A stretch of DNA of 64,000 nt from Azolla caroliniana. Its lineage: Eukaryota > Polypodiophyta. The first letter of the stretch is position 1. Each line of letters opens with the position of its first letter. Shown piece by piece: positions 20,545-38,414 of this stretch. A program made the position numbers and the translations under genes. Under the pieces are notes generated by a model. That model saw nothing but the letters and a program-made list of their open reading frames with translations. It searched no databases and was not told the origin of the DNA. Where the stretch lies: contig JBHGNT010000003.1 of NCBI GenBank assembly GCA_043228905.1, positions 15,810,001 through 15,874,000 on the forward strand. Reading direction: 5' to 3'.

Positions 20545-23203
20545 ATGGACCAAGGGAATTAACCACGAATTTTTTTCTTGCTACAGATGATTAATTAACC
20601 ACAACTTTTTCTTGAGAGTTGTTTAGTCCTATTTAGAGGAATAATATATAGATATACCCACCATTGTTGTCACCCTAGCTTTGGTTAAGTTTTGCAGGGG
20701 TATTATATTTTTTGTTTCTTCAAGTCATAATCAAACATTAGAGCCTCCTTACTTTCCATTGATTCTCACATAATTTTTCGATATTTTCTCGTTGAGCTTA
20801 TTTCGATTGGTATATAGAATAGAATGTGGTTCCCAAAGAATGCTTTGACACCAATTAATCAAGCGTGTTGAGTCGATCGGATGTATTGCTAGATACAAAT
20901 AATCCATGAACTTTGTTCTATTTAACTTGGTCATATGGTTGGGGACAATGAGAGATCATGGTGGGGACTGTTCCCCTCATCAATCTATATTGAGAGAGAT
21001 TATGATGGCGTATTGTTCCTCATCAATTTTTTATGATATGTTTGTGGAACGGTAGAAAATTGGTTGAAGTGACATTGAGATCATTGAGGGAATTGGTTAT
21101 GGAGGGGAACGACCTAATGTAAGTCCTTCAAAGAGCACATTCTAAGGTTGAAGTTAGTAGTTGATTAAGGACAAGGTGCTAACTCCTCACTCTCTAAGGT
21201 TTATAAATTTTGATGTGCCCATTGAATTTCTATATTGAAATTTGACCTTGATAGAGCTCTAATGGTGTAACAATTGAAATTGGCTCTAAAAAAACTTGAA
21301 TTATATATGCCTATCTATGATCCAACTATTGAAGATTAGCAAGATCCAATAAAATAAATTTGAATGGTGTTTGTGATAGCAGAACAAATGCGCGTGTGTT
21401 TCTAATTCATTGATGCCATGAATGCCCATGATACTAGACCAAATGCGTGTGTCTAAGTCATTGATGTATGAAATAACTTCCTCCCTTCAAAGGACACAAC
21501 ATGAAGTATGAGGATATTGGAAGGCCCCACCAAAAACATTTGTATCTATTTAATTCTCTCATTTATATGCTAGGAATAATATAAAGCCATATATATTGTT
21601 AGGATTGAGAAACTGTGATCTTCAAAAACGAAACCCTCCACAAAATTCAAATGGTGATGATGGTCATAATTAAGAGATTTTCATCAATAAATGAATTATA
21701 AAGCTAAGAACATGTGAAACGGTAATATTAGAAATCCTAAATTGCTAAATTTAGATTGTTCATTGTTATACTATTCATTGAGATTATTCAAATATTTAGA
21801 AGAGTTATAGTCCATTTTCTAGTGGATCTTTTATTGAGCATGCATGTTGGATATGGAGGATACTATACTTAAATGACATGGGTGACCAAAGTAGTTGGAG
21901 CATGCAATCACATTTGATTTACATTGAGATGAGAAAGAACTTGCTTCTCCCTCACATGATGTAGTATTTGGATGTGTAGCACATCCCCTTTAAGTTCCTT
22001 TTTATAGGATGCAAACTCTTTGCATGCTTACTAATAAGTAGGAAAACTTCACTACACACAAAAAATTCCTTATACAAGGAAGATGGATTGCATATATTAA
22101 TGTAAACAATTTGTCTATGTGTGTCTATATATACATGTCATGACTCATGCCTAACCTTCAATTATACTATTTAGCTTGATAAACCAACAATCATTGTCAT
22201 AGATCAGGGATAGTACATGAGCCTTATGATATGATACAAAATGGCTTATGCATTGGTTTGGTTAATGGAAGCACATTGATAAGAAGCGATAACGCTCCTG
22301 GCATGTAGAAAAATATCCCATTTTTTAATGGAATCAAACTTTATCGTATGCGGGGTGATAATGGAATGTTTGATATTATCGCCATTACCTTAATAAACTA
22401 TAGTATATTCGACAAGGCAACTAAGACATGTCATAACAAGAATATGACACTTCTATTTGATCATTTCTTATAAAGATAACATTTTCGAATGAACAAATTA
22501 ATGGAGAAGGATATACATTCCTCCTCCAAAAATCAAACATCTATTGCACTGTTAGCATCACCTTGTCAATGATAGTCTGATTGTTGAACCTTCTTGTCTT
22601 GTGGACATGATTGTCGTAAGATCTCAAAGTTACGTCGAGACAAGGGCATTAATACCACATGTAAAGTTCTTTTTGTGATTCCAAAGCTCCTCTTTTAAAG
22701 CTATAATCCTTCAATCAAGTCAGAAAAGTCTGTAGGGGGTGTGGTCTCCAATCTAAGAAGAATCGAGAGTTAGCCAAAACTACCGATAAAAAGAAATTTT
22801 GAGAATGGAAACAATCAACACAACACATCTCCACTGGGATGGTGGTGGTGGTGGCAAAATAGATGAGCGTGACCATGTGCTCGTTCGGTGTGATTAAGAA
22901 CCGAATGAGTAAGGTCGAAAGGATTAATAATAGATCCAAGGATAGGTAGGAGAGAAATCCATCAACAAAATGTTGGTTGTCGTTGGGTCGGGTGATTAAA
23001 TCTGGCGTATGGCCAAATGGTGTCATTTGGTTGGGCGATTAATTTGACGTAGTGGCCATGTGATGAAGAAAAAGAAATCATGATGTCCGCTAAACCTTAG
23101 ATATTGGTGAAAGTGTGGGTGGGTGTCCATCCGTCCGTCCATCCGTCCGTCCGTCTTAATGGTCTAGTCTAATGTCCGCCCGGCCCCAGTGTGAAACCAT
23201 AAC
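20545..23203. other. Intergenic region between LPD and CDC5
   Basis: AT-rich; begins with the LPD 3' untranslated region (no clear polyadenylation signal chosen). It holds short imperfect repeats such as GAACAAATGCG(C/T)GTGT near 21380 and 21440 and CCGTCCGTC runs near 23130-23156. No gene, RNA or transposon was recognised. Confidence 0.55.
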
Positions 23204-23303
23204 ACACACACACGCCCTTCTCTGCAGTCGGAGGATACCCATTTCTCTGTAGCTCTCTCTCTTTCTCTCTCTCTCTGTAGCTCTCTGCTTCTGACGCGCT
23301 GCT

Positions 23304-23319
23304 AAAACCCTAACCCTAA
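23304..23319 (+). promoter_or_regulatory. Telo-box in the CDC5 leader or promoter
   Basis: AAAACCCTAACCCTAA, a perfect plant telo-box doublet, lies ~235 bp upstream of the CDC5 start codon in a CT-rich stretch. Telo-boxes are known in promoters and leaders of plant genes active in dividing cells. Whether it is transcribed here is not shown. Confidence 0.6.
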
Positions 23320-23408
23320 TTCCTCTGCGTCTCAACGAAGCCCCTACCCATTCCCTTCCCTTTCTGCTTCGTCACAAACACACCCACCCTACCTAACCTT
23401 TGAATTAG

Positions 23409-28609
<5,201 letters not shown>

Positions 28610-28658
28610 AAAAGGATGGTTTTGCTGTGGCACATATCTGGACATGTGGCTATGTGCA

Positions 28659-28705
<47 letters not shown>

Positions 28706-28709
28706 AGAA
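28610..28709 (+). repeat. CDC5 3' UTR with (GA)n microsatellite
   Basis: The stop is followed after ~50 bp by a (GA)n run (28662-28706), probably inside the 3' untranslated region. Confidence 0.7.
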
Positions 28710-31700
28710 GAGAGATACAGAGAGGGAAAAGAATGAGAGAGGCAGTGTTTATTGGGTTGAGCTAAAAAATCTTTAATGGTTGCAATTTCTGGCATCTATG
28801 AATTTCCTCGAGCTTTGACAAAACTATAAAAGCTTCAAAGTTGATACCTAGCATTATGCGAAAGATAGTGGGATAAACAAGATGGTATATTGATTGGAAG
28901 GATCTATCTATGATCTGATTGTCTTCTCCGCTTGTTTATTGTTGGAATGGAAAAGTCTTAATCTTCCAACTCTCACCTTTTACATCTTTGTGCCTCATAT
29001 TTTGTACATGATGTCAGCCATACGAAAGATGTTGCGGCTTCCGTTTACTGTTGAGATTTGTATGCTTATTGGTTAGGAAATTCTTTTGCTCTATAAATGG
29101 AGATGTTCTTGTTCAATATGCATATTGGTACAATATATGTAATTCTATTGTTTTGAAATTATTCTATGTATCATCTTGTTGTGTACATTGTGGACTGTAA
29201 TAATGGAGAAGTAGGCAAATATGACTAGTTGGGGGCTTGATATTATTATCATGAGTGTATGTGAGGTTTTGGTATTATTGTATTTTGGTGTACTGGCGTC
29301 CCATTTCGGTACATTTATCCTATTGTGATAATAAATGATTTCTGTGCAATGTATGGCAACCACTCATTGCTAATAGGGTGGGTATCTTCTTTGAATGGAT
29401 ATTTTCAACATAAAAGTTTGAATACCTTTGCCCCACTCAAAATAAATTTATGGTCAACTGATGAAGAAATCGAAGGTGGAGTTTAGGCAATCGAAGGAGA
29501 TGACTTGATGGTTCATGAAATTGCTAATTAGGTACTTAAGGATGATACAAGGAGATGGCCTTGTTTGATCATTGAGGTACTTGGTTTGGCCACTCACCCG
29601 ACTCAATTTGCTCGAGTTCATTATGAAACACATGGGTCAGCTGAAAACAGTCCACCAAATCTGCAAAGGAAAGAGTGGCATCAAATTGCTCATGGACATG
29701 TCCAAACTGGCATGATGATAGCAAACTTGGTGCCAATAGGTGGAAAGGTGTGGAGTGGTGGGGTGCAAGTTGTTAAGGGGATTGAGGATGAGAGGAGGAT
29801 TAGCCTAGTGAGGATAGATGAAGGCTTGTGATGGCCGCTCCTATGAGTCGTGATTGGTAGGATTGTCCCCATGAGTCGAATGTGGCCTTGATAGTTGGAG
29901 ATCTTGTGCATATGCTTCGTTGAAAGACATATGCACGTATAGCATGATCATCATGTGATACATCTTAAGTAGTCATACATCTTTATCAAGCTCGTCAACC
30001 CAATTGAAGAAGTTGTTTGTTAAGTACCTACCATATGGATGGAACATGACTCATGGATGATGGAGACATTGGCATTGATACGGTCAAGTGTGAGAGTAAG
30101 AGTGGGAAGACAATAGAGTCGTAATGGAGCTTTAAATCGAATGCACCCTTATGTGAAAGGTGACAATCTCTTTGAAAAATAACTATAAAACTAACTTTCA
30201 CTCTTCTCTCTCTCTCTCTCTCTCTCACCATCAATAGTGTATACTACAATCATGACCCCTTCAGCTTGCAATATTGGTGTGGAGTCAAAACTCTGTGAAT
30301 GCATAGACATGAGCTTGGTGAGAACACCGTGAGCCAACACAAGTTTTGGGTGCAAATCCCAAGGATTCCTAAGATGGACACTTGAAGCTCTTAGTGAGCT
30401 TCCCATCGGCAATGGAGGCAAACTTCGCCTACCTTTGGGATGGATCGCAAGTTGTTATGGAGGATACGATGGGCGGGCGTCATAAGAGAGAGAAAGAAGC
30501 TAGTAAATTGAGAAGTTTGGTGACTAATTTGGTGGTATTAATTAATATTTTGTTTTCTTGATTTTTTATTTTTCCTTTCATATGGGTAAATTTTGTTTTT
30601 AATAATCACCCTATTCCCAACCACAACACCATGGTTAGCTCTCTAATAATTCGGTTTCTTTTTTGTCAACTGAAAATTCATAAAATTGTTAGCATTTTTT
30701 GGTTATTTTCTTGAGCTCAATGACACTTGAACCTTCGTGACCAAGTTAACAAAACGAACGTCGGTATGCATGTCAACCCTATCCTACACACTTACCCAAA
30801 GCTCTCTATAGCCCTTCAACAAAGAACCGTCCCCACACCTAGAATGAACAAATTGGTCCCATGGTTTTGTGGGCTATGGAGACGTCTGATATCACAATGT
30901 CGATAGCTTCAAGAAAATAACGTGGGCTTATGAGCTCATCATCAATGTCGCAAGAGTGGTTGCCTCTGGGCTCCCCTTCAATGACCAGGTTAGAGTATGG
31001 TGTTGGATTCTCCTTCATGAGCCATTAGCTAAGTTTTTTTGTGTGTGAAGGGGAACTCCTAACCAACTTTGCTAGGTGAGGAATGAAATGGAATACGATT
31101 GACTTCCTAAATCTTTTACTATTAGTGTTAAGGTTCTTAACATAGTAAATAAGGAAAGCAAATAAAGGAAATGATAATACATTTGATTGATAGACAAAAG
31201 GAATGCTCCACAATGGCTATAATCACTTGCCCAAACACTTAATAATAAGACTTAAGGTTTTAGATTATGAGATATTAAAGATAATAAGATAGGCTCTTAA
31301 ATGTTGGGAATAAGCTTAAAAGATCTATTCAACTGTCATGTATTTCTTGTACAATACCATTGGGCCTTTTTACATTGAGCTATAACTCTTGCTAGTCTCT
31401 TGTCCTTATCTTTATTACTTTGTCTCTTTCCTTAACCCTACGCTTGTTCCTTGCTTTATGACCAACATCCAGTTAACAAATATATGAATAGCCTCCAAAT
31501 TCATGTCATTAAGGCAAAGAACACATGGATACAACACTAATTAGGGAAATAAAATTTCGTTAACTTAAGATCGTTATATCGATTTCAATGTTTGGGAAAT
31601 TACAATCACTACTATAATTAATTTTGAGTTAGATTGTCTGTTGTGGATCTTGTGATATAAAAAAGATGGATTGTCTAACATTTGCAAGGAAAACCATTTG

Positions 31701-32962
31701 TTAAAGCATACCATGTGGTATGATAAGCTATTTATATCTCTGATGCTCAACGCACTTGATGAGTGAATGTGATTAGTGATCATGCAAGGTACAATATATA
31801 TTGCTCCCTAATGGAAGTTGTTTTCCTGCACAAGCACATTATATAAACATGTTTATGTGGACTGAATGTTTTCCAATAGATGTCAAGAAATGATGACTAG
31901 TATTCCTTGAAAGGAGTCTTCAGATTACTATATATAATCCTTGATTATGTGTGAATTGCATAAAATCTAATAAAGTGTCTTGACTTGGAATTGTGGAAAT
32001 GGTAAAACCAAGACTCATATGATGAACTAGCTAATGGAGTGCATTGTGATGGGAGCAATAAACGTGTTTAGAGAGTTTAGAAAAGCATTGATGTGACACA
32101 ATTGTTAATGATGCCATCCAAGCTCACGCCATACATGTCATTGCTTTATGTTTTCATGAATATTCCAATCCAAGCATGGAGTCTAATTAAGATGCTTTGT
32201 ATTCTATTATGCCAAGCTTATTGTTTTGATTCAAGACGCTTATTAGTCCCAAGTTTACAAAGAAATTAGTTTTACTAGGTGTTAAGAAAAGAGAAACAAA
32301 CTTTATATACGTAGTGCGGTATTATTGAAAATCAAAGGGGTATTATTAGTGTTATCTTATATGTGAGGAGTTATTTTTATATTTTTCCTTCGAACGTAAT
32401 TTTAATAGCAAAGCATTCAATGTAGGCCATTCATTAAATAGTAATGTAAGTTGTTGTTGATTGACATATGTAGTGCAATTTCCTCATATTGATAAAAAAC
32501 GTGACAATGAATTTCCTTTTGGTTGGTATCGAGAATGAAGAGAGGTGGTAAATGGGGCTCTCAATTCCTAGTATTTAGTGTTGCATAGCAATATCTACAG
32601 ATATATGCAGCACATATGTACTTGTTTAAGGTCATTGCCCACTGGAGAGTCTCATACAGCTTTGAATTTCTCTTTGCTCTATTTTGTTCTTTACCAAATT
32701 AAATCTTGATTGTTACCTATATCCTGGTAGTGAGAATTATGCTTATACAAACCAACAAAATGACACAAAATGGGTGGCGCTATCCAGATAAAAAACAAAA
32801 TAATCAGCAGAGCTGGTAGAGGAATGGGTTAAGCTTAGGGATACATATCACCTTTTCAGGTTGGAGAAGATATGAGTTTATGTTAGGCATGAAATGAATG
32901 CCCTCTAAATAAAGCCAAACATAAAATTAGTTTCCCATATAAAAATAAACCATCACATTAAG
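28710..32962. other. Long intergenic region between CDC5 and the PPR gene
   Basis: About 4.2 kb, AT-rich. A weak open stretch at 29565-29831 (+) has no recognisable motif. A (TC)n run lies at 30207-30227. I see no tRNA, rRNA, LTR or transposase here. Sequence at about 30840-31020 may be old coding DNA, but no family was recognised. Confidence 0.5.
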
Positions 32963-35227
32963 TTACTGCAAGCTTCGGCGGTAGATGTTATCTAACGTGA
33001 TCATAGGTGCGACTTTCTTTGGGCCTGATTCGAAACAATGCGTCGCTGCCAAGGAACCACGAATAAGATCACTATGAACCCTACATGCACTGAGCAAACA
33101 CTCCCATGAAATCCCAATATCTTCAATTGGAACCTCATGTATCATAGCCTCTGCTTCATCAAGACGCCCAGCACGTCCAAGAAGATCTATCATCGGAAAG
33201 TAATGATCTAATGTATGCTCTAGCCCATGGTCTAGCTTCATTGAGGAGAAGTAATAAACAGCTTCATCCACCAACCCCACATGTCCACATGCATTTAAGA
33301 TAGAGGTAAAAGTAATGGATCCCGGTTTGGTTCCGGCGATTTGCATTTCCTCTAATAGAATTAGGGCTTCTATTCCATGCCCATTTTGGGAAAAAGCCGC
33401 GATGAGTGCAGTCCAAGTGACAACATTGGGCTTACTTAGTTTCTTGAATACATCGTTTGCCTCTGACACACTTCCACATTTGGCATACATGTCGAGAAGG
33501 GCCGTTCCAACCATACAATCCTTCCCATAACCCTCTTTATCGATGATGGAATGGATCTCCTTGCCCTCTTCCATGCATGCAAGATTGGCGCACGCTTCAA
33601 GCACACCGCAGAAGGTTATCTTGTCGGCTTGTAAGCCTCGTAGTCTCATTCGCCAGAAAAGATCCAAAGTTTCCTTTCCATAGTCATTGATTGCATAAGC
33701 ATAGATCATTGCATTCCAGGAGACAAGATCTTTATGATGAATACGCTCAAATGCATCCTTTGCTTCAGGCACAGCATTAGTATTTCCATACAAGCTGATG
33801 AGGGCACTTCCTACTACTTCTAGATGTTCGTATCCAGCCATCACAACCAGATCATGAAGCTTTAGTCCCTCAACCATGTCTCGCAAACCAGCACAAGCAT
33901 CCACAGCACAGACGAGAGTAATTTTATCAGGCTTCAGACCTTCCTTTAGCATATGCTGGAATAAACCAAGAGCTTCAGATGCACAACCATTTTGTGAAAA
34001 TGCACTGATCATGGTATTCCAAGAAACAGCATCACGTGAGTGCATCTTCAAAAATACACTCTCGGCTATATATACCCTTTTGCACTTGCCATAAAGACTC
34101 ACCAGTGCATTCCCCACAAGAGGATCGGTACTGAGCCCCCCATACTCAATAATGCTTGCATGGATATACTCCCCATCTTGGATGGATGCAAGGCTCCCAC
34201 ATGCATCGAGAGCACATGCGAATGTAACATTGTTAGGTATAACTCCTTCGGACATCATACGTTTGAACAATATTAATGCGTCTTCATTGTAGTCATTTTG
34301 AGAAAAGATTGCTATCATCGCTGTCCAAGTGACCACATCCCGATTCGTTACTCTATGAAACACATTCAATCCACTAACTACACTCTGGCATTTTCCATAC
34401 ACATTGGTAAGGGCATTCCCGATGAATCCATCTTGCTCATATCCCATTCCAACAATAGCAGTATGTATCATATGAGCCTCTCCGAGGACCATAGGCTGGT
34501 TCCAAAGTGCGTGATTTGCTTTCACATGGCCAGCATAGTTAGAATTTGTCAAATAACTTCCTTGTACTGATGAGCTCCCACCTTTTCTCAAGTCGACCTT
34601 GTACTGACAAGCTTGAGGATCCACATCCTCGTATTCGTCGCTTGTCTCGTGAGTGACAGATGTGAGATGGACACATGCATTGAGAGCACTTACAAATGTA
34701 ATCGTGTCGGGCTGGGGCCCCTCTATGAACATGTGATGAAAAACACAAAGAGCTTTGTTGGCGCAGCCATTGTGTGAACATGATCCGATCATGAGGTTCC
34801 AAGAGACAACGTTTCGGGTCGGCATATCACAGAAGAGCTCCCAAGCTTTGTCCAAATGGCCCTTATGCCCATGAGAAATGAGGAGAAAATTCCAAGAGTA
34901 TACATTTGGAGAAGGGGAGCTGTGGAAGGCAGATGTAGCCTCTTCAACTTCCCCACACATTGCATAAAACTGGATGATCCCATTAGAAATGAAAGTGTAC
35001 AAATCATACCCAAGACTGATGATGTGGCTATGGAGGTATCTTCCATCATGCAAAGATTTCTTCTTGGCCAAACCTCTAAGGAGAGAGGTGATGCCATGGA
35101 AACTTAGGGGAAGACCACTTCCACTTCTTCTTTTGCTGCTGCTGCTGCTTCTGCTCCTTGATTCGTCTTCTCCTTCTACCTCTTCTTGTTCTGCTCTGAG
35201 GAAACAAAGATTCGTCGAACTTTGCAT
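32963..35227 (-). CDS. PLS-type pentatricopeptide repeat (PPR) protein, organellar RNA-binding
   Basis: An intronless 754-residue frame, as usual for plant PPR genes. After a Ser/Arg-rich start (residues 1-40) come tandem PPR motifs in P, L and S variants: VYSWNFLLISHGHKGHLDKA, VVSWNLMIGSCSHNG, VVTWTAMIAIFSQNDYNEDA, AVSWNTMISAFSQNGCASEA, LVSWNAMIYAYAINDYGKET and VVTWTALIAAFSQNGHGIEA, separated by VGNALVSLYGKC/VGTALLDMYAKCG blocks. Such proteins bind organellar RNA one base per repeat and act in editing, splicing or stability. The end shows an E-type start (ISWECLLSACRVHSDL) but stops within ~35 residues, with no complete E, E+ or DYW domain. About 50 residues at 190-245 (VTHETSDEYEDVDPQ...) do not fit the repeat and look like an insertion. 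Organelle targeting is an inference from the family; no clear transit peptide is visible. Confidence 0.9.
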   Translation of the reverse strand: MQSSTNLCFLRAEQEEVEGEDESRSRSSSSSKRRSGSGLPLSFHGITSLLRGLAKKKSLHDGRYLHSHIISLGYDLYTFISNGIIQFYAMCGEVEEATSAFHSSPSPNVYSWNFLLISHGHKGHLDKAWELFCDMPTRNVVSWNLMIGSCSHNGCANKALCVFHHMFIEGPQPDTITFVSALNACVHLTSVTHETSDEYEDVDPQACQYKVDLRKGGSSSVQGSYLTNSNYAGHVKANHALWNQPMVLGEAHMIHTAIVGMGYEQDGFIGNALTNVYGKCQSVVSGLNVFHRVTNRDVVTWTAMIAIFSQNDYNEDALILFKRMMSEGVIPNNVTFACALDACGSLASIQDGEYIHASIIEYGGLSTDPLVGNALVSLYGKCKRVYIAESVFLKMHSRDAVSWNTMISAFSQNGCASEALGLFQHMLKEGLKPDKITLVCAVDACAGLRDMVEGLKLHDLVVMAGYEHLEVVGSALISLYGNTNAVPEAKDAFERIHHKDLVSWNAMIYAYAINDYGKETLDLFWRMRLRGLQADKITFCGVLEACANLACMEEGKEIHSIIDKEGYGKDCMVGTALLDMYAKCGSVSEANDVFKKLSKPNVVTWTALIAAFSQNGHGIEALILLEEMQIAGTKPGSITFTSILNACGHVGLVDEAVYYFSSMKLDHGLEHTLDHYFPMIDLLGRAGRLDEAEAMIHEVPIEDIGISWECLLSACRVHSDLIRGSLAATHCFESGPKKVAPMITLDNIYRRSLQ

Positions 35228-35700
35228 GAATCCTCACTCCAGAGTCCCCCCACGCATGACTTCTCTCGCATTTTCGTTTCTGTTTCTTCTTCTTTTGCGT
35301 TTTGTTTGCTGGATTGATAGTATGTATGTATACCCACCTCATTCATTCATGGGACCAAGCACCCCAACCCCTGCTCCTCCTACTCTGCTCCTTTTTTACT
35401 CTATGTATTCGAAACATCTCTCTCTCTCTCTCTCTCTCTCATAGGACGCCTCTCAAGCTATCTCCTACTCCGATTAGGACTCTTGAGACTTATATGGACA
35501 ACTTAAAGTATCGCGACTTAGTGGTACTATTACCTCAGTACACGCTCGCAAAGAATGCGCAAGATGACACGTCGTAAGAGACGAGTATGGGAGACATCTC
35601 AATATTAGGAACTCTACCATATGCTAATGAGTATCAATTGTGCTATTGCATGGAAGAGACTACAAGAAGTAGAACCACAAACACCCATTCAGGATCCTAA
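35228..35700. other. PPR upstream region with (TC)n tract
   Basis: CT-rich sequence and a (TC)n run at about 35417-35440. It is the probable promoter/leader of the minus-strand PPR gene. No other feature was recognised. Confidence 0.55.
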
Positions 35701-36127
35701 CACTAGGCACACATATACAAAGAGACTTTACAAATTCCCGAACCGACCACCCATCCCTATGTCTTCTACACCTTGACCTACCATGGGGACATTTTTCATG
35801 ACCGCTAGGGTCACTAAGGTCATAAAGAAATTATAACATAGAAAGTCCATGGATCATACAAGATTGCAGGCTGAACACATCATATCATATATGCTCGAGA
35901 GTGCCTAGCTCCTTTTTCTCAATCTACTCTTCAATTGTGCCTTTGCGGAGGGTTTTCCACAAAAGTGGACCATGAACACAATAGCCCCATACATAAAGGA
36001 GGGAACCCCATGGCCATATGCTCACTAAATTATATGGTTCAATTATAGAAGTAGAGCTCAGGGATTAAATGGATACATTAAGTCTTCAGGCACCTGAACA
36101 ATTTAGCTTTAGACCAACATTCTATAC
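35701..36127 (+). pseudogene. LINE reverse-transcriptase fragment
   Basis: Reading + with frame changes gives LQAEHIISYMLES, NLLFNCAFAEGFPQKW and TMNTIAPYIKEGTPWP. These match the pattern 'AEH...LL..FN..F.EGFP..W....I.PI.K.GDP' near the start of LINE RT domains. It ends at the left LTR of the copia fragment at 36128. Likely the same LINE family as the copy split over 44-63 kb, opposite orientation. Confidence 0.45.
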
Positions 36128-36472
36128 TATTGAGAATCAAACTCAACTTCCCTAGTGTGGGAACACACCTTAGTATACTCAAGTGTGTGAACACCCCACC
36201 TCCTAGTATATAGTAACTAGTGTGTCATAAAACTTTAAGTTCTATGACACATATTTCATAAATAGTTAAGACTCCACCTCTTTCACAAGAGGTGGTTCTA
36301 GTGCGAGAACTCAAAGAGAAGGTGACTAGATAAGCACCTTCTCCTTCTCTTTGTAATAGTTGGTTTTATTCTTGCTCCTTGTGAATACAATTTTCTTGTT
36401 TTCTGAATACACTATGTTCACACACACACACACACCTCTTTCGCTGTACATAATCTCTCCCGATTCTTTACA
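36128..36472 (+). repeat. 5' LTR of a second, divergent copia copy
   Basis: ~345 bp, ending TTACA directly before TGGTATCAGAGCG (36473-36485), the initiator-Met primer-binding site. The start (TATTGAGAATCAAAC) is a mutated TG. Clearly related to, but diverged from, the LTRs at 4287, 37947 and 44413. Confidence 0.8.
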
Positions 36473-36606
36473 TGGTATCAGAGCGCTTGGTAGCTTGATC
36501 CAAGTCCATCTACACATGTTGTGCCTAAGCCCATGTTCACGAAGAACCAACCGATCACTGTACCAGCAACCGCACAATTCGCATCACAGAGAAGAAGAAG
36601 TTCAAC

Positions 36607-37230
36607 ATGAATACTCAGATGGGAAGCACTCTTCCTACCGAGAAACTCAATAGAAACAACTTCGCATCTTGGGAGTACAAGATGCACCAATACCTTGTCG
36701 ATCAATGCTATTGGAGCTATGTCGAGGGAGCACAAGAAAATCAACCCAACCCGGCACATGCCGACCACCCAGCTTGGGAGCAAGCAACGAGTCGTGTGCT
36801 GTATTGCCTTGCATCATGCATTCATGATCACATGCTCGGCTACATCCGAAGGAGGCATGGGGGAACCTCAAAAAGTTATTCGCGGCCAACACAACCGCAC
36901 GAAAACTTCAACTCTACCAAGAGTTGAACAATATTCAATAGTGGGATATGTCTATCGATAGCTATACCTTGACGATCAAGGAGTTGTGCAAATCCCTCGA
37001 GTCGATCTATGTTAACCTTGATGACGATGAAATGATACAGATATGCCTGGGCGACCTAGCAACCCAGTTCGGCACAATAAGGTTGGTCGTCCTCACGAGG
37101 GAGAACCCTCCCTCCTTCGATCTCCAGTCGAAGAAAATCACGAACGAAGAGCAATGTGCAAGAAGTGTTGAATGCGGGTCTCTAATGAACGTATTCACAT
37201 TGTCTCCTTTTGTACACACTAGGTTTAGGC
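36607..37230 (+). pseudogene. Copia gag fragment
   Basis: Starts MNTQMGSTLPTEKLNRNNFASWEYKMHQYL, then LYCLASCIHDHMLGYIR. A frameshift near 36890 leads to SIDSYTLTIKELCKSLESI and DDDEMIQICLGDL...NPPSFDLQS. It is the same gag domain as at 12150-12762. The element is truncated after gag, so it cannot move. Confidence 0.8.
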
Positions 37231-37387
37231 TATTTATGGAAATAGTGAGAAGGGCAGTTGCCCTAAGTCAATCAGTATATCAATTGATTTTGTAACCTAG
37301 TTTGGTGGTTGGTTGGAATATAGTCCATCTTGTGCCTAATCATCTCTCTTTCTTGTTGTGTCTTGTTTCTCTATTTCTGTTTCCAAT

Positions 37388-37800
37388 TTGGCCATGGCCG
37401 ACATAACCAGGAACAACCCTACGAACATAATCTCTACTACCGGCAAGATTTTGCAAACACGCGAGGTGGAACGTCTGGAAGAAGGGGGAGTAATCATGCC
37501 GGAGCAAGCTGACAAAACAACTCTATCCAATGTGGATATTGTGGCAAATTTGGCCACTACGAGGCAGAGTGTCATAAAAAGAAGAGTGGGTCGGCCTTCA
37601 CAAGCCGACAACTCACCAACTATGCCTCCAACTATGACTACAATGATCGTGGTGGAATGTTTGTAATGAGGCACAAAGTGAACTCAATGTCGGGCTCCAA
37701 CCCGACCAACACCTCCAACTCAGAAGATGTATGGTTTGTTGACTCGGGTGCATCCAATCACATGACGCCTCATAAATATTGGTTCTGAGAGCTACGAACA
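37388..37800 (+). pseudogene. Copia zinc-knuckle and protease fragment
   Basis: Frame-broken gag/protease: a CGYCGKFGHYEAEC-like knuckle in one frame and EDVWFVDSGASNHMTPH followed by a stop in another. A second copy sits at 43857-44265. Confidence 0.7.
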
Positions 37801-37802
37801 AG

Positions 37803-37946
37803 GGGGCATCGCCAAACCCCATTCTACAGTACTAAGACATTTGTTTATTGATTCGATGAACCTAAAACTTTGAGGAAATGCTTTTGGATATTTTCAAACT
37901 CTTTCCAAATGGATTTAAGGTAATACTATCACCCCCCCATAAACAA
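37803..37946 (-). pseudogene. LINE C-terminal piece (duplicate of 44270-44412)
   Basis: Same ~140-bp sequence as 44270-44412. On the minus strand it reads IWKEFENIQKHFLKVS, resembling the LINE block after the RT (W..IE.IQK.FL). Ends in ATAAACAA at the copia LTR start, exactly as in the second copy. Confidence 0.55.
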
Positions 37947-38414
37947 TGTTGAGAATCAAGCTCAATCTAACATTGTGTGGAACACACCCTTTGAGAATTA
38001 TGAGCACTCAAAGGTCAAGACTCACAACACTCTCTACACATTAACTATGTGTCATAGAATCATATTCTATGAAACATAACTAATGAGTTCCATATTCCCC
38101 ATGACTAATGAGTCTTCACATTCCTGAAGGTTCTAGAGAGAAAGTGGACATTGTAGTGAGTTAATGAAGAGAGAGGGTGACCTTATATAAAGCACCCTCC
38201 TCCTACTTCATAGAGTGTCAGTTGTGACTCCTTGTAATGCTATATTTTGTATTTGCTATTCTGCTTATTAATATACATCTTCTTCTTGAGTATTCTATTT
38301 TCCATTCTTTCATCTATCTATCTTGTGTTTTCTCTTCTCTCATCTCTTTCCTCTCACACATACACATAACACACATCTCTTCCATTGCACAAGAATCATA
38401 TCCGATTCTTTACA
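37947..38414 (+). repeat. Copia LTR (unit 1 copy)
   Basis: 468 bp, TGTTGAGAATC...TTTACA, followed by TGGTATCAAAG (38415-38425). Contains the heat-shock-like TTCctGAAggTTCtaGAG (38121-38138), TATA at about 38184 and the palindrome TGTGTCATAGAAT/ATTCTATG. Nearly identical to 44413-44841. Confidence 0.88.

Noticed and set aside
29565-29831. Possible small gene (88 codons) between CDC5 and PPR
   Set aside because: No motif, no splice or promoter support, and length expected by chance in such sequence.
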